Assembly: GCA_045125655.1 (NCBI GenBank)
Contig: JBGVNP010000210.1
Coordinates: 1 to 27,438, forward strand
Reading direction: 5' to 3'
DNA length: 27,438 bases
Source: RGIG4608 sp045125655
GTDB taxonomy: Bacteria; Bacillota; Clostridia; Oscillospirales; CAG-272
Positions 8,100-16,256 of the stretch are shown here, piece after piece. The first letter of the stretch is position 1. Every line of letters starts with the position of its first letter. The position numbers and the translations under genes are program-made. Below the pieces are notes generated by a model. It was given only the letters and a program-made list of their open reading frames with translations, was not told where the DNA came from and searched no databases.

Positions 8100-9030
8100 C
8101 CACCTCCCGTCCCGACACCTTACGCTGAATAAAGGTAAAAATCAAAATTATTGCGAAAAGTATCGTAGCATAAGCGCATGCGCGTCCGAATTTACCGTCT
8201 TCAAACGCTGTATTGTAGATATAGAGCATAGTAGATTCCGTTCCATATCCGCCCTTGGTTACGAGCTGCATAGGACCAAGGATCTTAAATCCGTCGATTA
8301 TTGAAAGTAATGTATTCAATATGATTGCATTTTTCATAAGAGGAAGCGTCACGGTAAAGAATATCTTGAATTTTGATTTGGTTTCAAGAAGTGCCGCCTC
8401 TTTATACATATTGGGTATTGCTATAATGGATGAATAATAGATGAGCATCTTTGTACAGAATCCGAGGAAGAATGGCATTATCATAAGTGATAAAAGCGCC
8501 GTTTGTTCGTCCGTCAACCACTGTATTGGCTCGTGTCCAAACGCCATCACAAGTTTGTTGGCAAGTGAGTTGTTTCCAGAACCGAAAACAAGCTGAGTTA
8601 CATCACTGCCAACAACACCTGAAACGAGGGATGGCCAGAATAAAAGTGCCAAGAAGAATCGTTTTCCGTATCTGAGCTGACTGATAAGGAATGCACAAAG
8701 CATACCCATAATATTGTTACCGATAGCCATGGCAAATGTCCACGTCATCGTTACCTTTAACGAATCCCAATAGCTTTCGTCAAAATTTTTCCAATTTACG
8801 TCAAAAAGATTTTTATAGTTATCAAGGGTGAATTTGATCTCGGAGCCGGTTGCAAGACTCTTCAGCGATACGTTCGTAAAGCTGAATATTAAGGCCGAGA
8901 AAAACGCAATTACGAAGAAGAGCGTCCACCAAGCCAAAGGAAATCCGAGCAGCGAATACGCCTTGATTTCATTTTTAAATTTATTCTTTTTGCGAACCGG
9001 ATTGGCAATTGCCATCTCCGACATCTTCAT
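8086..9030 (-). CDS. Sugar ABC transporter permease, MalF/UgpA type
   Basis: Partner permease of the CUT1 importer, 314 residues with about six membrane segments, the first near 28-52. The EAA loop is at 211-230, but its usual D-G-A core reads E-T-K here (E-A-A-L-L-E-T-K), a departure that could affect which ATPase is accepted. The start codon shares one base with the stop of the binding-protein gene (TAATG), with AGGAGGA just ahead, so translation is coupled. A second in-frame ATG six bases later (9024) is an equally plausible start. Confidence 0.94.
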   Translation of the reverse strand: MKMSEMAIANPVRKKNKFKNEIKAYSLLGFPLAWWTLFFVIAFFSALIFSFTNVSLKSLATGSEIKFTLDNYKNLFDVNWKNFDESYWDSLKVTMTWTFAMAIGNNIMGMLCAFLISQLRYGKRFFLALLFWPSLVSGVVGSDVTQLVFGSGNNSLANKLVMAFGHEPIQWLTDEQTALLSLMIMPFFLGFCTKMLIYYSSIIAIPNMYKEAALLETKSKFKIFFTVTLPLMKNAIILNTLLSIIDGFKILGPMQLVTKGGYGTESTMLYIYNTAFEDGKFGRACAYATILFAIILIFTFIQRKVSGREVDDLE

Positions 9031-10349
9031 TATTCCTCCTCAAGCTCTTCGAGCTTTTCTGTAAGAGCTGCCTGAAGTGCGTAGAGATAATCAACGTTAC
9101 GCGTACCGTTTACGAGGCCTGTTACGTATTCAGCTACAAGCTTCTCGATTGCAGGCCATGCTGCAGAACCAGGACGCGCTACGCAGTGAGAAAGCTGTTC
9201 AACAAAAATGTTCCATTCGTCTCCCTTATAATAATCGTCAGCGATTGCCTCTTTAGTTGTGGGCATAAGGTTCTGAACTGTGTTGTGTGCAAGCTGAATC
9301 TCTTTATCAGTAGTAACGTATTTGATGAAGTCTGCTGCTATATCCTTCTTTGTGCTCTTCTGTGTGATTACAAGAGAGTAAAGACCGAGTGTGGAGGAAA
9401 CGTCACCACCCTCTTCGAAGGGCATTACGCTTGCATATCCGTATTCGATATCCTCACTTGCTTCATCAATGCGTCCGTAGTCAATAAGCTTCCAAGGACC
9501 CATTTCGATGAATGCTACTTTGCCAGTTTCAAACTTGCTCTCAGAGAAGTTTGTTGTTGTATAGCCAAGATCAGCAAGCTGCTTGATCTTGGTTGCCGCA
9601 TCCATATTGCCTTGTGTGGCAAGTGTCATTGCACTGAGCTCGGGATTCATAAGAGTTGCACCGTGTCTTGCACTGAATGCAAGGAAGTACATTGCGCCCA
9701 TGGACTCTGCGCCGGTTCCTGCGGGAACGGTTGTAAGGAAGAGCTCATCGTTACCTGTGAGAGAATTCGCCTTGTTATATTCCTTGATCTTTGCACCGAG
9801 AGCAAGATATTCATTCCAGTTAGAAGGAAGATCTGCATCTGTAAACTCTCTGCCAAGAACCTTGGAAAGAAGTGCCTTGTTATAAACTCTTGCAAGAATG
9901 TTTGCACTCATAGGAAGAGCATAAACGTTGCCTTCCCAGAGGTTAGCACTCCAAAGAGAGTCTATGTATTGATCCTTAAGAGAATCAAGTCCAAGCTCGG
10001 ACTGATTAGCAATAAGACCATCGAAAGCAAGACGCTGAACGAAAACGTGGTCAACGTATGCTACGTCGGGGAAATTCTTACCCATAAGAGCCATTGTATA
10101 GCTGGAGTAGAAATCAGCTGTGCTCTGGAATTCGATATTGATTGTAACACCGGGATGTTCAGCCTCGTATTTTGCCTTGGCTGCAAGGATAGCTGCTTCT
10201 GTTGTTGCAGATCCACCCGGCCACCAAACTGTGATGGAGTTCGCTCCGCCGCCGGATCCACCGTTATCGGGTGTGCACGCAGTGAAGCAAAGTGTAAGTG
10301 CTGACGAAAGCATAAGTAATGTCAAAACAAGTGAAATTATTCTTTTCAT
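9030..10349 (-). CDS. Extracellular sugar-binding lipoprotein of the ABC importer
   Basis: Family 1 solute-binding protein, 439 residues. It captures an oligosaccharide outside the cell and hands it to the two permeases encoded directly downstream. The start at 10349 gives a typical lipoprotein signal (M-K-R-I-I-S-L) with Cys25 in F-T-A-C, followed by a Gly/Ser linker. The mature part begins with the I-T-V-W-W-P-G-G type strand and has the usual length and Trp/Tyr/Gly/Pro content. A GGAG lies nine bases before the ATG. The gap of 110 bases to the preceding gene contains an inverted repeat that may raise the expression of this gene relative to its neighbours. The exact sugar cannot be read from the sequence. 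Confidence 0.94.
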   Translation of the reverse strand: MKRIISLVLTLLMLSSALTLCFTACTPDNGGSGGGANSITVWWPGGSATTEAAILAAKAKYEAEHPGVTINIEFQSTADFYSSYTMALMGKNFPDVAYVDHVFVQRLAFDGLIANQSELGLDSLKDQYIDSLWSANLWEGNVYALPMSANILARVYNKALLSKVLGREFTDADLPSNWNEYLALGAKIKEYNKANSLTGNDELFLTTVPAGTGAESMGAMYFLAFSARHGATLMNPELSAMTLATQGNMDAATKIKQLADLGYTTTNFSESKFETGKVAFIEMGPWKLIDYGRIDEASEDIEYGYASVMPFEEGGDVSSTLGLYSLVITQKSTKKDIAADFIKYVTTDKEIQLAHNTVQNLMPTTKEAIADDYYKGDEWNIFVEQLSHCVARPGSAAWPAIEKLVAEYVTGLVNGTRNVDYLYALQAALTEKLEELEEE

Positions 10350-10411
10350 AGGGATTTTCTCCGTTTTTCTGTTAATTATTGGTAATTTGCGAGTCATTAT
10401 AAATATGGCAA

Positions 10412-10443
10412 GTAGCCGTCAAATCAAATGATATGACGGCTAC
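10412..10443 (-). other. Intercistronic inverted repeat upstream of the binding-protein gene
   Basis: GTAGCCGTCA (10412-10421) and TGACGGCTAC (10434-10443) are perfect 10-bp arms around a 12-base loop. It lies 17 bases after the stop of the Ig-like lipoprotein gene. There is no U run, so RNA processing or stability is more likely than full termination. Confidence 0.7.
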
Positions 10444-10459
10444 TCTTATTTAAAGTGAA

Positions 10460-13081
10460 TTATTCAGCAGTAGCTCCTGCCATCTTAATGTCTGTGATTA
10501 CACAGTGTGTTGCATTGTTCATAAGACCAATAGCAACTGTAACCTCCTGACCTGCAAATGCAGAGAGGTCATATGTGAAGTGCTGAATAGCATCTGTGTC
10601 AACGTGAACAGAATCCGCGTCAACGCCAATAGCTCTGATTGTGTGTTCATTGCCTGCCGCGTCTCTAACCATTACAGCGATATCGGGATATGTTTCACCG
10701 CTGCGGTGGAATACACGCGCACCAAATGTAAACTGGCTATTGTAGCCTGCACCGATAAGGAAGCTGTTGTAAATATAAGAGCCTGTGCCTCTGATATCAT
10801 AGCCTTCACCTACACCGGCGTCATCGTTACCCTCATGCTTCCAGGGGTCACCGTTAGCATCCTGAAGCTCGGACTTGTTAGCCCATTCAGTAGCTGCATC
10901 TGTTCCAAAGAACTCGATGTACTGAACAACGCCGTGTGCACCCTGAATGATACCGATTTCAACAGTTACTCTCTGACCGATCCACTTAGAGAGGTCGTAA
11001 GAGCAGTACATTCTATTTTCAGAATTAACAAGGAAATAATCCTCGCTCTGACCAACGCCGCGAACTACTTCGCCATTAACCTTAACCACGAACTTAGGAA
11101 GTACTTCGGTTGCAGGACGGAATGTACGAGCGCCAAATGTAAGCATAAAGCAGTTAGCTGTAATCTTCTTATCTGTAAGTTTAAGAGCGGACCAGCTATG
11201 ACCGAAGTTAAGAGAAATATCAGCGCCTTCGCCAACGCCTGAATCTATTCCACCAACAACGTCCCACTTAACGCCCTGAACGCCGTTAAGAATGTCGGAC
11301 TTGCCATCCCACTTGTTAGGAACGATTTCCTCAGATGTGATTGTAAGCTTAAATTCTGCCTTAATATTTGTATTTTCTGCAGCTGCTGCTACGATGATGT
11401 ACTCACCGTCTGCTACTGCTTCGCCGATAGTAACAAGACCGTTAGCATCAACTGTTATACCCTTGTCTGCGCTACCCTCAGCCATAAAATATACTACCTT
11501 ATCATTTGTAGCATTGTCGGGTTTAACCTTTGCCTGAAGCTGGAATGACTGACCGGGCTTATATGTACCCTCTGCCTTAGCAAGTTCAACTCTTTCAGCG
11601 GGGTTAAAGCCCTCGAACTTCATAACCTTAATCTGAAGCTCTGCATTGTTATCGTATTCAGTAAGTCTATGCTCGATAACCATAGCACCTGTTGTTCCCT
11701 TAATGTCTGCAGGAAGCTCAAGCTTGACTGTGGATTCGGAAGGACCGTTTGTAAATCCTACCCAACCTGCTGTAAGTTCAACAACTGCGCCATCCTCTTT
11801 TACCCAGATTACTCTGTACTGACCGTGTACCTTATCGTTGTTACCGATCTTTACGTTGAATGTCTGAGCATTTGTAGGAACTGTGAGTTTCGCCCACATA
11901 AGAGATGCTGCTTCTGTAAGACTGCCGCTATTCTTGTTAATACGGTTTTCAAGACAGATACCGTAAGGTCTGTCTGCCTGACCCATGTAGAAGATCTTCT
12001 GGTTGCCGTCATCACCTGTCTGACCGCGAGAAGTGTTTGTGTGAATCATTACAAGGTGCCAGTCGTCATATCTTGCGAACTGAGCCGCTGTATTGTGATT
12101 TGCGTCAAGGTCCCAAGAATTAAGAAGGGATGCTGTTACGCTATCATATTCTGCCTTAAGGATACCTCTATAAAGAGCTTCCTTAACTGTTACCTTAACC
12201 TTAATAGCTACTTCGGGATCTGCATAAGAAGAAATAGTAACTACTGTTTCACCTGCTGCAAGAGTTGTCCAAGAACCATCAATGTCAACGCGAACAATAC
12301 CCTCGTTGCTATAGCTTACAAGGATTGTTTTATCAGTTGCATCCTCAGGACCAACCTGGATACCGAAATTTTGGAGGGTGGGGTAGTAAAGAAGATTTCT
12401 GGGCTTCTGTGAACCGCCGAAAATCTTACCATCAAGAAGATCCTGACCGCGAGCAAGGATGCCTGCGCCCATATCCCACTTTGTTCCAAGTGCTGTTTCA
12501 AGAACGTAATCATAGCCCTCTTCCTCAGAAGCAAGGAGATTGGATGCTGTGATGCTTGTAACTGCATTGTAAGTTTCAACTACTACAGAGATATAAACCT
12601 TTACGCCGCTGCCATCATTTGCCACACCCTCAACCAATGCGCTTGTAGCGTCAGCTGCAGCTGTGATTGTAAGCTTAATGCCATCGTCAGCAAATGAAAG
12701 ACCTGTTCCCTCATCAGCGATTGCCCATGTGAATGACTTATCAGTTGCATTCTTGGGGCTTACTGAATAGGATACAGCAACGGATTTACCCTGAGCCAAG
12801 GTTACCTTGTAGGGATTTTCGATTGTGCCTTCACCATCTTCATCATCAGTGGAAATGAAGATATCCTCAACGAGAACCTTTTCATCGGGTTTTTCGGGAG
12901 GAGTCTGGGGCTTTTCAAGTTCTGCTTGACAGTTATCGCAAACATAGTCCTTGTCTGCGTCAACGTGCTCTGTGCATACTTCGGGAGGCTTGTTTCCTAA
13001 AAGATCTTTAAGAAGATCGCAGGAAGCAAGTGTTGTCATAAGCAAAACGCAAATGACTGCAAGTGCTAAAAACTTTTTCAT
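10460..13081 (-). CDS. Large surface lipoprotein with Ig-like domains and a C-terminal tandem repeat (873 aa)
   Basis: First gene of the transporter operon. The start at 13081 is supported by GGAG about eight bases ahead and a clean lipoprotein signal with L-A-S-C (Cys21). A Cys/His cluster follows (C36, H39, D41, D43, C48, C51), matching that of the 987-residue paralogue. Ig-like group 2 (BIG2) type segments are seen at about 70-170, 235-300 and 500-582. A beta-rich region lies at 320-490. The C-terminus holds two related units of about 120 residues (605-726 and 747-868), each with G-V-G-E-G, F-G-A-R, Y-D-L-S and G-Q-x-V-T-V-x-I-G in the same order. No catalytic signature is visible. It most likely binds glycan or displays binding modules on the surface; I do not recognise it as a named family. 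Confidence 0.8.
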   Translation of the reverse strand: MKKFLALAVICVLLMTTLASCDLLKDLLGNKPPEVCTEHVDADKDYVCDNCQAELEKPQTPPEKPDEKVLVEDIFISTDDEDGEGTIENPYKVTLAQGKSVAVSYSVSPKNATDKSFTWAIADEGTGLSFADDGIKLTITAAADATSALVEGVANDGSGVKVYISVVVETYNAVTSITASNLLASEEEGYDYVLETALGTKWDMGAGILARGQDLLDGKIFGGSQKPRNLLYYPTLQNFGIQVGPEDATDKTILVSYSNEGIVRVDIDGSWTTLAAGETVVTISSYADPEVAIKVKVTVKEALYRGILKAEYDSVTASLLNSWDLDANHNTAAQFARYDDWHLVMIHTNTSRGQTGDDGNQKIFYMGQADRPYGICLENRINKNSGSLTEAASLMWAKLTVPTNAQTFNVKIGNNDKVHGQYRVIWVKEDGAVVELTAGWVGFTNGPSESTVKLELPADIKGTTGAMVIEHRLTEYDNNAELQIKVMKFEGFNPAERVELAKAEGTYKPGQSFQLQAKVKPDNATNDKVVYFMAEGSADKGITVDANGLVTIGEAVADGEYIIVAAAAENTNIKAEFKLTITSEEIVPNKWDGKSDILNGVQGVKWDVVGGIDSGVGEGADISLNFGHSWSALKLTDKKITANCFMLTFGARTFRPATEVLPKFVVKVNGEVVRGVGQSEDYFLVNSENRMYCSYDLSKWIGQRVTVEIGIIQGAHGVVQYIEFFGTDAATEWANKSELQDANGDPWKHEGNDDAGVGEGYDIRGTGSYIYNSFLIGAGYNSQFTFGARVFHRSGETYPDIAVMVRDAAGNEHTIRAIGVDADSVHVDTDAIQHFTYDLSAFAGQEVTVAIGLMNNATHCVITDIKMAGATAE

Positions 13082-13174
13082 ACTTTTTCTCCTTTTTATT
13101 TTAAGTTTTTTAATAGATTGTGTATGATTTACCAAACCATACCAGAGCAAACTCTCTTACTCTGCGGTAGTACC

Positions 13175-13224
13175 GGTATCAAATATCCTTCCACTGACCA
13201 GATACCCAATATCGATTTGGTATG
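13175..13224 (-). promoter_or_regulatory. Competing inverted repeats in the operon leader
   Basis: Plus-strand GATACC at 13201-13206 can pair with GGTATC at 13175-13180 (6 bp perfect). Alternatively ATACC at 13202-13206 can pair with GGTAT at 13219-13223. These pairings exclude each other, so the leader RNA could adopt two forms. No adjacent U run marks a terminator. Confidence 0.4.
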
Positions 13225-13228
13225 TAAA

Positions 13229-13239
13229 AAAACGGTTTT
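13229..13239. promoter_or_regulatory. LacI-type operator A (transporter operon)
   Basis: AAAACGGTTTT, an odd-centred palindrome, lies in the leader about 140 bases downstream of the predicted start of transcription and 148 bases before the first gene. The same core occurs at the two divergent promoters near 16216 and 16332. At this position a bound repressor would act as a roadblock, unless a closer promoter exists that I could not recognise. Confidence 0.65.
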
Positions 13240-13258
13240 CTGCAGAGGACAAAATTTA

Positions 13259-13339
13259 CCCCGACCGTTGAGCGTTTGATTTTTAACGTCATCTCGCATA
13301 ATTACATCCAGGAGATGCAATTGCGACTCTCTATCGGGG
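13259..13339 (-). promoter_or_regulatory. Structured 5' leader of the transporter operon
   Basis: The minus-strand RNA can fold into a junction closed by CCCCGA/UCGGGG (arms at 13334-13339 and 13259-13264). Inside is a long hairpin with stems UCGCA/UGCGA (13322-13326 with 13294-13298) and UUGCAUC/GAUGUAA (13314-13320 with 13302-13308) around loop UCCUG. A small CGUU/AACG helix follows. I do not recognise a known riboswitch class. The non-coding stretch 13082-13538 otherwise holds the operon promoter, operator A and the lacI terminator; I see no convincing gene in it. Confidence 0.45.
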
Positions 13340-13381
13340 AACTTTCTACTCAAGAAAAACATTTTTCTCTAACCTATTTTT

Positions 13382-13410
13382 ATTATAAACCCGTATTACT
13401 CTTTTGTCAA
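13382..13410 (-). promoter_or_regulatory. Consensus promoter of the six-gene operon
   Basis: On the minus strand, TTGACA (13405-13410), 17 bases and TATAAT (13382-13387), a perfect sigma-A match. The predicted start near 13375 gives a leader of about 294 nt before the ATG at 13081. Confidence 0.85.
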
Positions 13411-13435
13411 GTTTGTGTTTGTTGGTGTTTTAAAC

Positions 13436-13484
13436 AAAAAAATCGAGAAATTTTTGTCAATACTGACGATTTCCCGATTTTTTT
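13436..13484 (-). terminator. Terminator of the LacI-type regulator gene
   Basis: AAAAAATCGGGAAAT and ATTTCTCGATTTTTT pair on the minus strand (one G-U) and end in a U run. It lies about 55 bases past the regulator's stop and just before the operon promoter, insulating the operon from read-through. Confidence 0.75.
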
Positions 13485-13538
13485 AAATACTTTTTTGTTA
13501 ATTTGTAATAAATACAAAGTATTTTTAGCATTTTTCTA

Positions 13539-14546
13539 TCAATTCTTATTGATAGAGGTATCAAAGCATATCTTACTTGCTATAAATTGGGGCTCAAATT
13601 TAATCTCTTCGCCTTCCTCTGCAGATTTCAACTGTTTGAGAAGGTTCTTTGCCGCCATTTTTCCAAGACGGTCATAGTCCTGGGTAGCATACGTGAGATT
13701 TGGAGTAATCTTATCGTTTCTTGTACCACCAAGTGCAAAAACGCCCACATCGGACCCCACTTTGAGTCCCATTTGATCTGCAGCAGAATAAACACCCTCG
13801 GCAAGACGCACGTTAGCTGTGATAAAAGCTGTTCCCTTGTCCATAAGTTCAAGCGCCAGCTTTAATCCGCTTTCAAATGAGCTGTCCATGGAATAGCTTA
13901 CATTATTTATACCGTTACCAATGTCATTATCGTCAAGTGCTTTCACAAATGCCGCAGTTCTATCGTGAGAAATATTAAGACTCTCGTTAGCATTTAAAAG
14001 GTATACCCTCTTATATCCGTTAGTAACAAGGATATTTACAGCATCAGCAACGAGCTTTCTATTATCAATATCCACATAATTTATTGAATGTGACTTATCG
14101 GGTCTACCTATACTGACACAGGGAACAAGATCGCTCTCAAATTGTGTTATTCTTTGGTCGTTTATTACGGGCGCCATAATGATCGCCCCATCAACAGGTG
14201 CCTTTCCTTTTTGTAAAAAGCTATTTCTCATTCTCTTGTCGGAATTGTAAGAAATGAGAAGATGGTATCCGTGTTTTGAAAGATATTTGAGACAGGACTC
14301 AATAAGCTCCGTATAAAACGAGTGATAAACACCCGTTTCGCTTTCCTCCAAAAACAGAGAAATAATATTAGTTCTATTGCCCGACAAACGCGACGCATAA
14401 AAGTTGGGGGAATAGTTCATTTCCTCACAAATATTAAGTATCTTTTGTTTAAGCTCTTCACTAACGTATTTTTTCCCCGTCAATGCGTTTGAAACAGTTG
14501 ACTTCGCCACGCCGGCTCGCTCAGCAATATCCGTAATTGTTACCAT
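13539..14546 (-). CDS. LacI-family transcriptional regulator
   Basis: A 335-residue DNA-binding repressor-type protein. The N-terminal helix-turn-helix (3-24) reads I-T-D-I-A-E-R-A-G-V-A-K-S-T-V-S-N-A-L, and the hinge Y-A-S-R-L-S-G (50-56) carries the Leu that inserts in the minor groove at the operator centre. The rest (about 60-330) is the two-lobed sugar-binding effector domain. GGAGA precedes the ATG at 14546. The gene sits between the transporter operon and the divergent GxGYxYP/GH38 pair, all of which carry AAAACSGTTTT palindromes, so it is the likely local regulator. No such site was found at its own promoter, so autoregulation is not evident. The inducer is probably a sugar or sugar phosphate from the imported glycan. 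Confidence 0.95.
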   Translation of the reverse strand: MVTITDIAERAGVAKSTVSNALTGKKYVSEELKQKILNICEEMNYSPNFYASRLSGNRTNIISLFLEESETGVYHSFYTELIESCLKYLSKHGYHLLISYNSDKRMRNSFLQKGKAPVDGAIIMAPVINDQRITQFESDLVPCVSIGRPDKSHSINYVDIDNRKLVADAVNILVTNGYKRVYLLNANESLNISHDRTAAFVKALDDNDIGNGINNVSYSMDSSFESGLKLALELMDKGTAFITANVRLAEGVYSAADQMGLKVGSDVGVFALGGTRNDKITPNLTYATQDYDRLGKMAAKNLLKQLKSAEEGEEIKFEPQFIASKICFDTSINKN

Positions 14547-14616
14547 TTATATAAATCTCCTACGTTAAACTGATATTATGTGCCGTAACACAATTTACTT
14601 CATTTAATTAATAACA

Positions 14617-14645
14617 ATTTTATCACAATGCGCGACAAAAATCAA
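14617..14645 (-). promoter_or_regulatory. Promoter of the LacI-type regulator gene
   Basis: Minus strand TTGATT (14640-14645), 17 bases and TAAAAT (14617-14622), giving a leader of about 64 nt. No terminator was seen between the upstream gene's stop (14687) and this promoter, so read-through from that gene is also possible. Confidence 0.6.
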
Positions 14646-14686
14646 CAATATTTTAGCAAAAAAGGAAATATATTCCACTAAAATCG

Positions 14687-16192
14687 TTAGTTTTCAGGCA
14701 TTGCATCCTCTAAATGAAGATTTTTTGAAATGGCATCAAGCATATCATTCACGTAAACAAGCTCTACATGATCTTCAAGTTTGGAAACAAGATAATCAAG
14801 ATCATCCATACACACGGTCCAAGGATGGACATTAAGAACAGTATACCCATCTATCGTATTTGGTGATACGGGGTAGCCATTTATTGTTTGAGCGTACACA
14901 TCAAGCCACTCGCGAGTAATATTTCCGGGGCGGTTTGATGGGTGCCAAAGAGATAATCTTACTGAAACAAAGGGCTTTCCGCTTGTAGAGAACATTATTC
15001 TTCCCTTTCCCGATTCATAGCGATTTGGATCAAGCTCCCAGATTGCGCCTTTAAAATTGCTATATGAAGAAAATATATCGAGCTTTTTACGCACCTCTTC
15101 CATATTTTCAAGCATATTGGTGTTATCAAGCATACACATATACTCAAGATCTGAACTAATCATAGAATCATTTGTAAGCTTGGCATACGCCTCCACATGT
15201 TCCATAGGATATGTGAGAAGATTCGTATATCCTATTCCCGAAACTCCGGTTATAAAATAATCATTCTTCGCTTTATCGTACAAGCCCTGCATTACAAGGG
15301 GGCAAAGCTCCACCATCGATGGCGAAATCGTCCAGTTCATCTTATAATTCATAGGACTGCGAAGTCGCTGACCATAAGTGGACGTCGTGGCAAAATCTCT
15401 TTCAAGCCATTGAACGTTATCGCCGTCGGAAACGACCACGGCAACGTAGTGCTTGTTGGGAGAAAGCGGATTTTTATCCGTATTCTTCTGTTTAAGGATA
15501 ACGCTTTGGGCTTTATCCTGTGAAAAATAAGAATGATTTGCCGACCAGTCCATCGGAATAACATAATTTCCGTATGCGGACACATTTTTAAGAAATGCTA
15601 TCTCGTTCGTCGTCCAACCGTATATGGGAATGTTTCTATCAGCCCAAGAAAGAACTCTTGATCTGAATGCAAGATCCTCTTCATTCTCATCGGTAAAGAA
15701 CGTAAAATAACCTTTAGAGATAGCAAAATCTCGAAGTTCAAGTCTGAAATCATCACCAAGCACTACTTGATGAACAAGTCCCGAAGGATCGAGGCGGTCA
15801 CAGTATTTATTGAATACCGCTTCCTGACGCTCTGCATTTGAACCTTGAAACTCAGCCATATCAAAAATAATGGGCAATTTACCATCAAATCTGTCCAAAA
15901 TAGCTCTTGGAACACCCAATACGTTTTCAACCGCACAAACAACGGCCGCCATATTTATTCCCACGTCACCCGAAGCCAGATCATAAACTGCAATACCATC
16001 AAATTCTTCAAGATATTTATTCACCGTATCCCAAAGATCAACGTATTCGTACGGTTCCTTTACATATTCCAAATATATATCAACGTCAATCAACAAGCTT
16101 CTATGATGCTTTTTGTTGACACTTCCTTGCAAAAATGATGCCAATGCATACTCTTCTCTGGAAAGACCTTCCCTTTTTATAACCTTAAGCAT
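14687..16192 (-). CDS. Cytoplasmic GxGYxYP-family protein, putative glycoside hydrolase (501 aa)
   Basis: Third GxGYxYP paralogue in the window. It begins directly with M-L-K-V-I-K-R-E-G and has no signal peptide or membrane segment, so it should act in the cytoplasm, unlike its two lipoprotein relatives. The family signatures are kept: S-D-G-D-N (255-259), G-I-G-Y (319-322, in the frame G-V-S-G-I-G-Y-T-N) and N-V-H-P-W (454-458), plus W-T-I-S-P-S in the block between. AAGGAG precedes the ATG at 16192. It is transcribed away from the GH38 gene, and both promoters carry operators. A role in breaking down an imported saccharide is a reasonable inference; the reaction is unknown. Confidence 0.87.
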   Translation of the reverse strand: MLKVIKREGLSREEYALASFLQGSVNKKHHRSLLIDVDIYLEYVKEPYEYVDLWDTVNKYLEEFDGIAVYDLASGDVGINMAAVVCAVENVLGVPRAILDRFDGKLPIIFDMAEFQGSNAERQEAVFNKYCDRLDPSGLVHQVVLGDDFRLELRDFAISKGYFTFFTDENEEDLAFRSRVLSWADRNIPIYGWTTNEIAFLKNVSAYGNYVIPMDWSANHSYFSQDKAQSVILKQKNTDKNPLSPNKHYVAVVVSDGDNVQWLERDFATTSTYGQRLRSPMNYKMNWTISPSMVELCPLVMQGLYDKAKNDYFITGVSGIGYTNLLTYPMEHVEAYAKLTNDSMISSDLEYMCMLDNTNMLENMEEVRKKLDIFSSYSNFKGAIWELDPNRYESGKGRIMFSTSGKPFVSVRLSLWHPSNRPGNITREWLDVYAQTINGYPVSPNTIDGYTVLNVHPWTVCMDDLDYLVSKLEDHVELVYVNDMLDAISKNLHLEDAMPEN

Positions 16193-16207
16193 ATTGATTC
16201 TCCTTTC

Positions 16208-16224
16208 AAGAAAACCGTTTTCTT
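16208..16224. promoter_or_regulatory. LacI-type operator B (cytoplasmic GxGYxYP gene)
   Basis: AAGAAAACCGTTTTCTT is a perfect 17-bp palindrome around a central C, the best copy of the three. It starts one base downstream of the -10 box and covers the expected transcription start. Confidence 0.82.
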
Positions 16225-16225
16225 A

Positions 16226-16253
16226 ATTATATCAAATTTTTCTGAAAAAGCAA
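16226..16253 (-). promoter_or_regulatory. Promoter of the cytoplasmic GxGYxYP gene
   Basis: Minus strand TTGCTT (16248-16253), 16 bases and TATAAT (16226-16231). The leader is short (about 25 nt) and largely occupied by operator B. Confidence 0.72.
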
Positions 16254-16256
16254 CAA

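Noticed and set aside
9009..10304. Long plus-strand reading frame (431 codons) opposite the binding-protein gene
   Set aside because: Cys-rich shadow of a well-supported lipoprotein gene on the other strand, without ribosome site or promoter.
13259..13339. Known riboswitch class (THF, ZTP, guanidine, c-di-GMP, T-box) in the operon leader
   Set aside because: The conserved core motifs of these classes that I can recall are not present; it is kept only as an unnamed structured leader.
13129..13362. Possible leader peptide frame in the 5' leader of the transporter operon
   Set aside because: No convincing ribosome site, ends past the operator, and its sequence is better explained by RNA stems and the operator.
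14575..14600. GTGCCGTAACAC near the LacI-type gene as an autoregulatory operator
   Set aside because: Imperfect palindrome, unlike the AAAACSGTTTT motif, and located in the leader without a second copy in the window.
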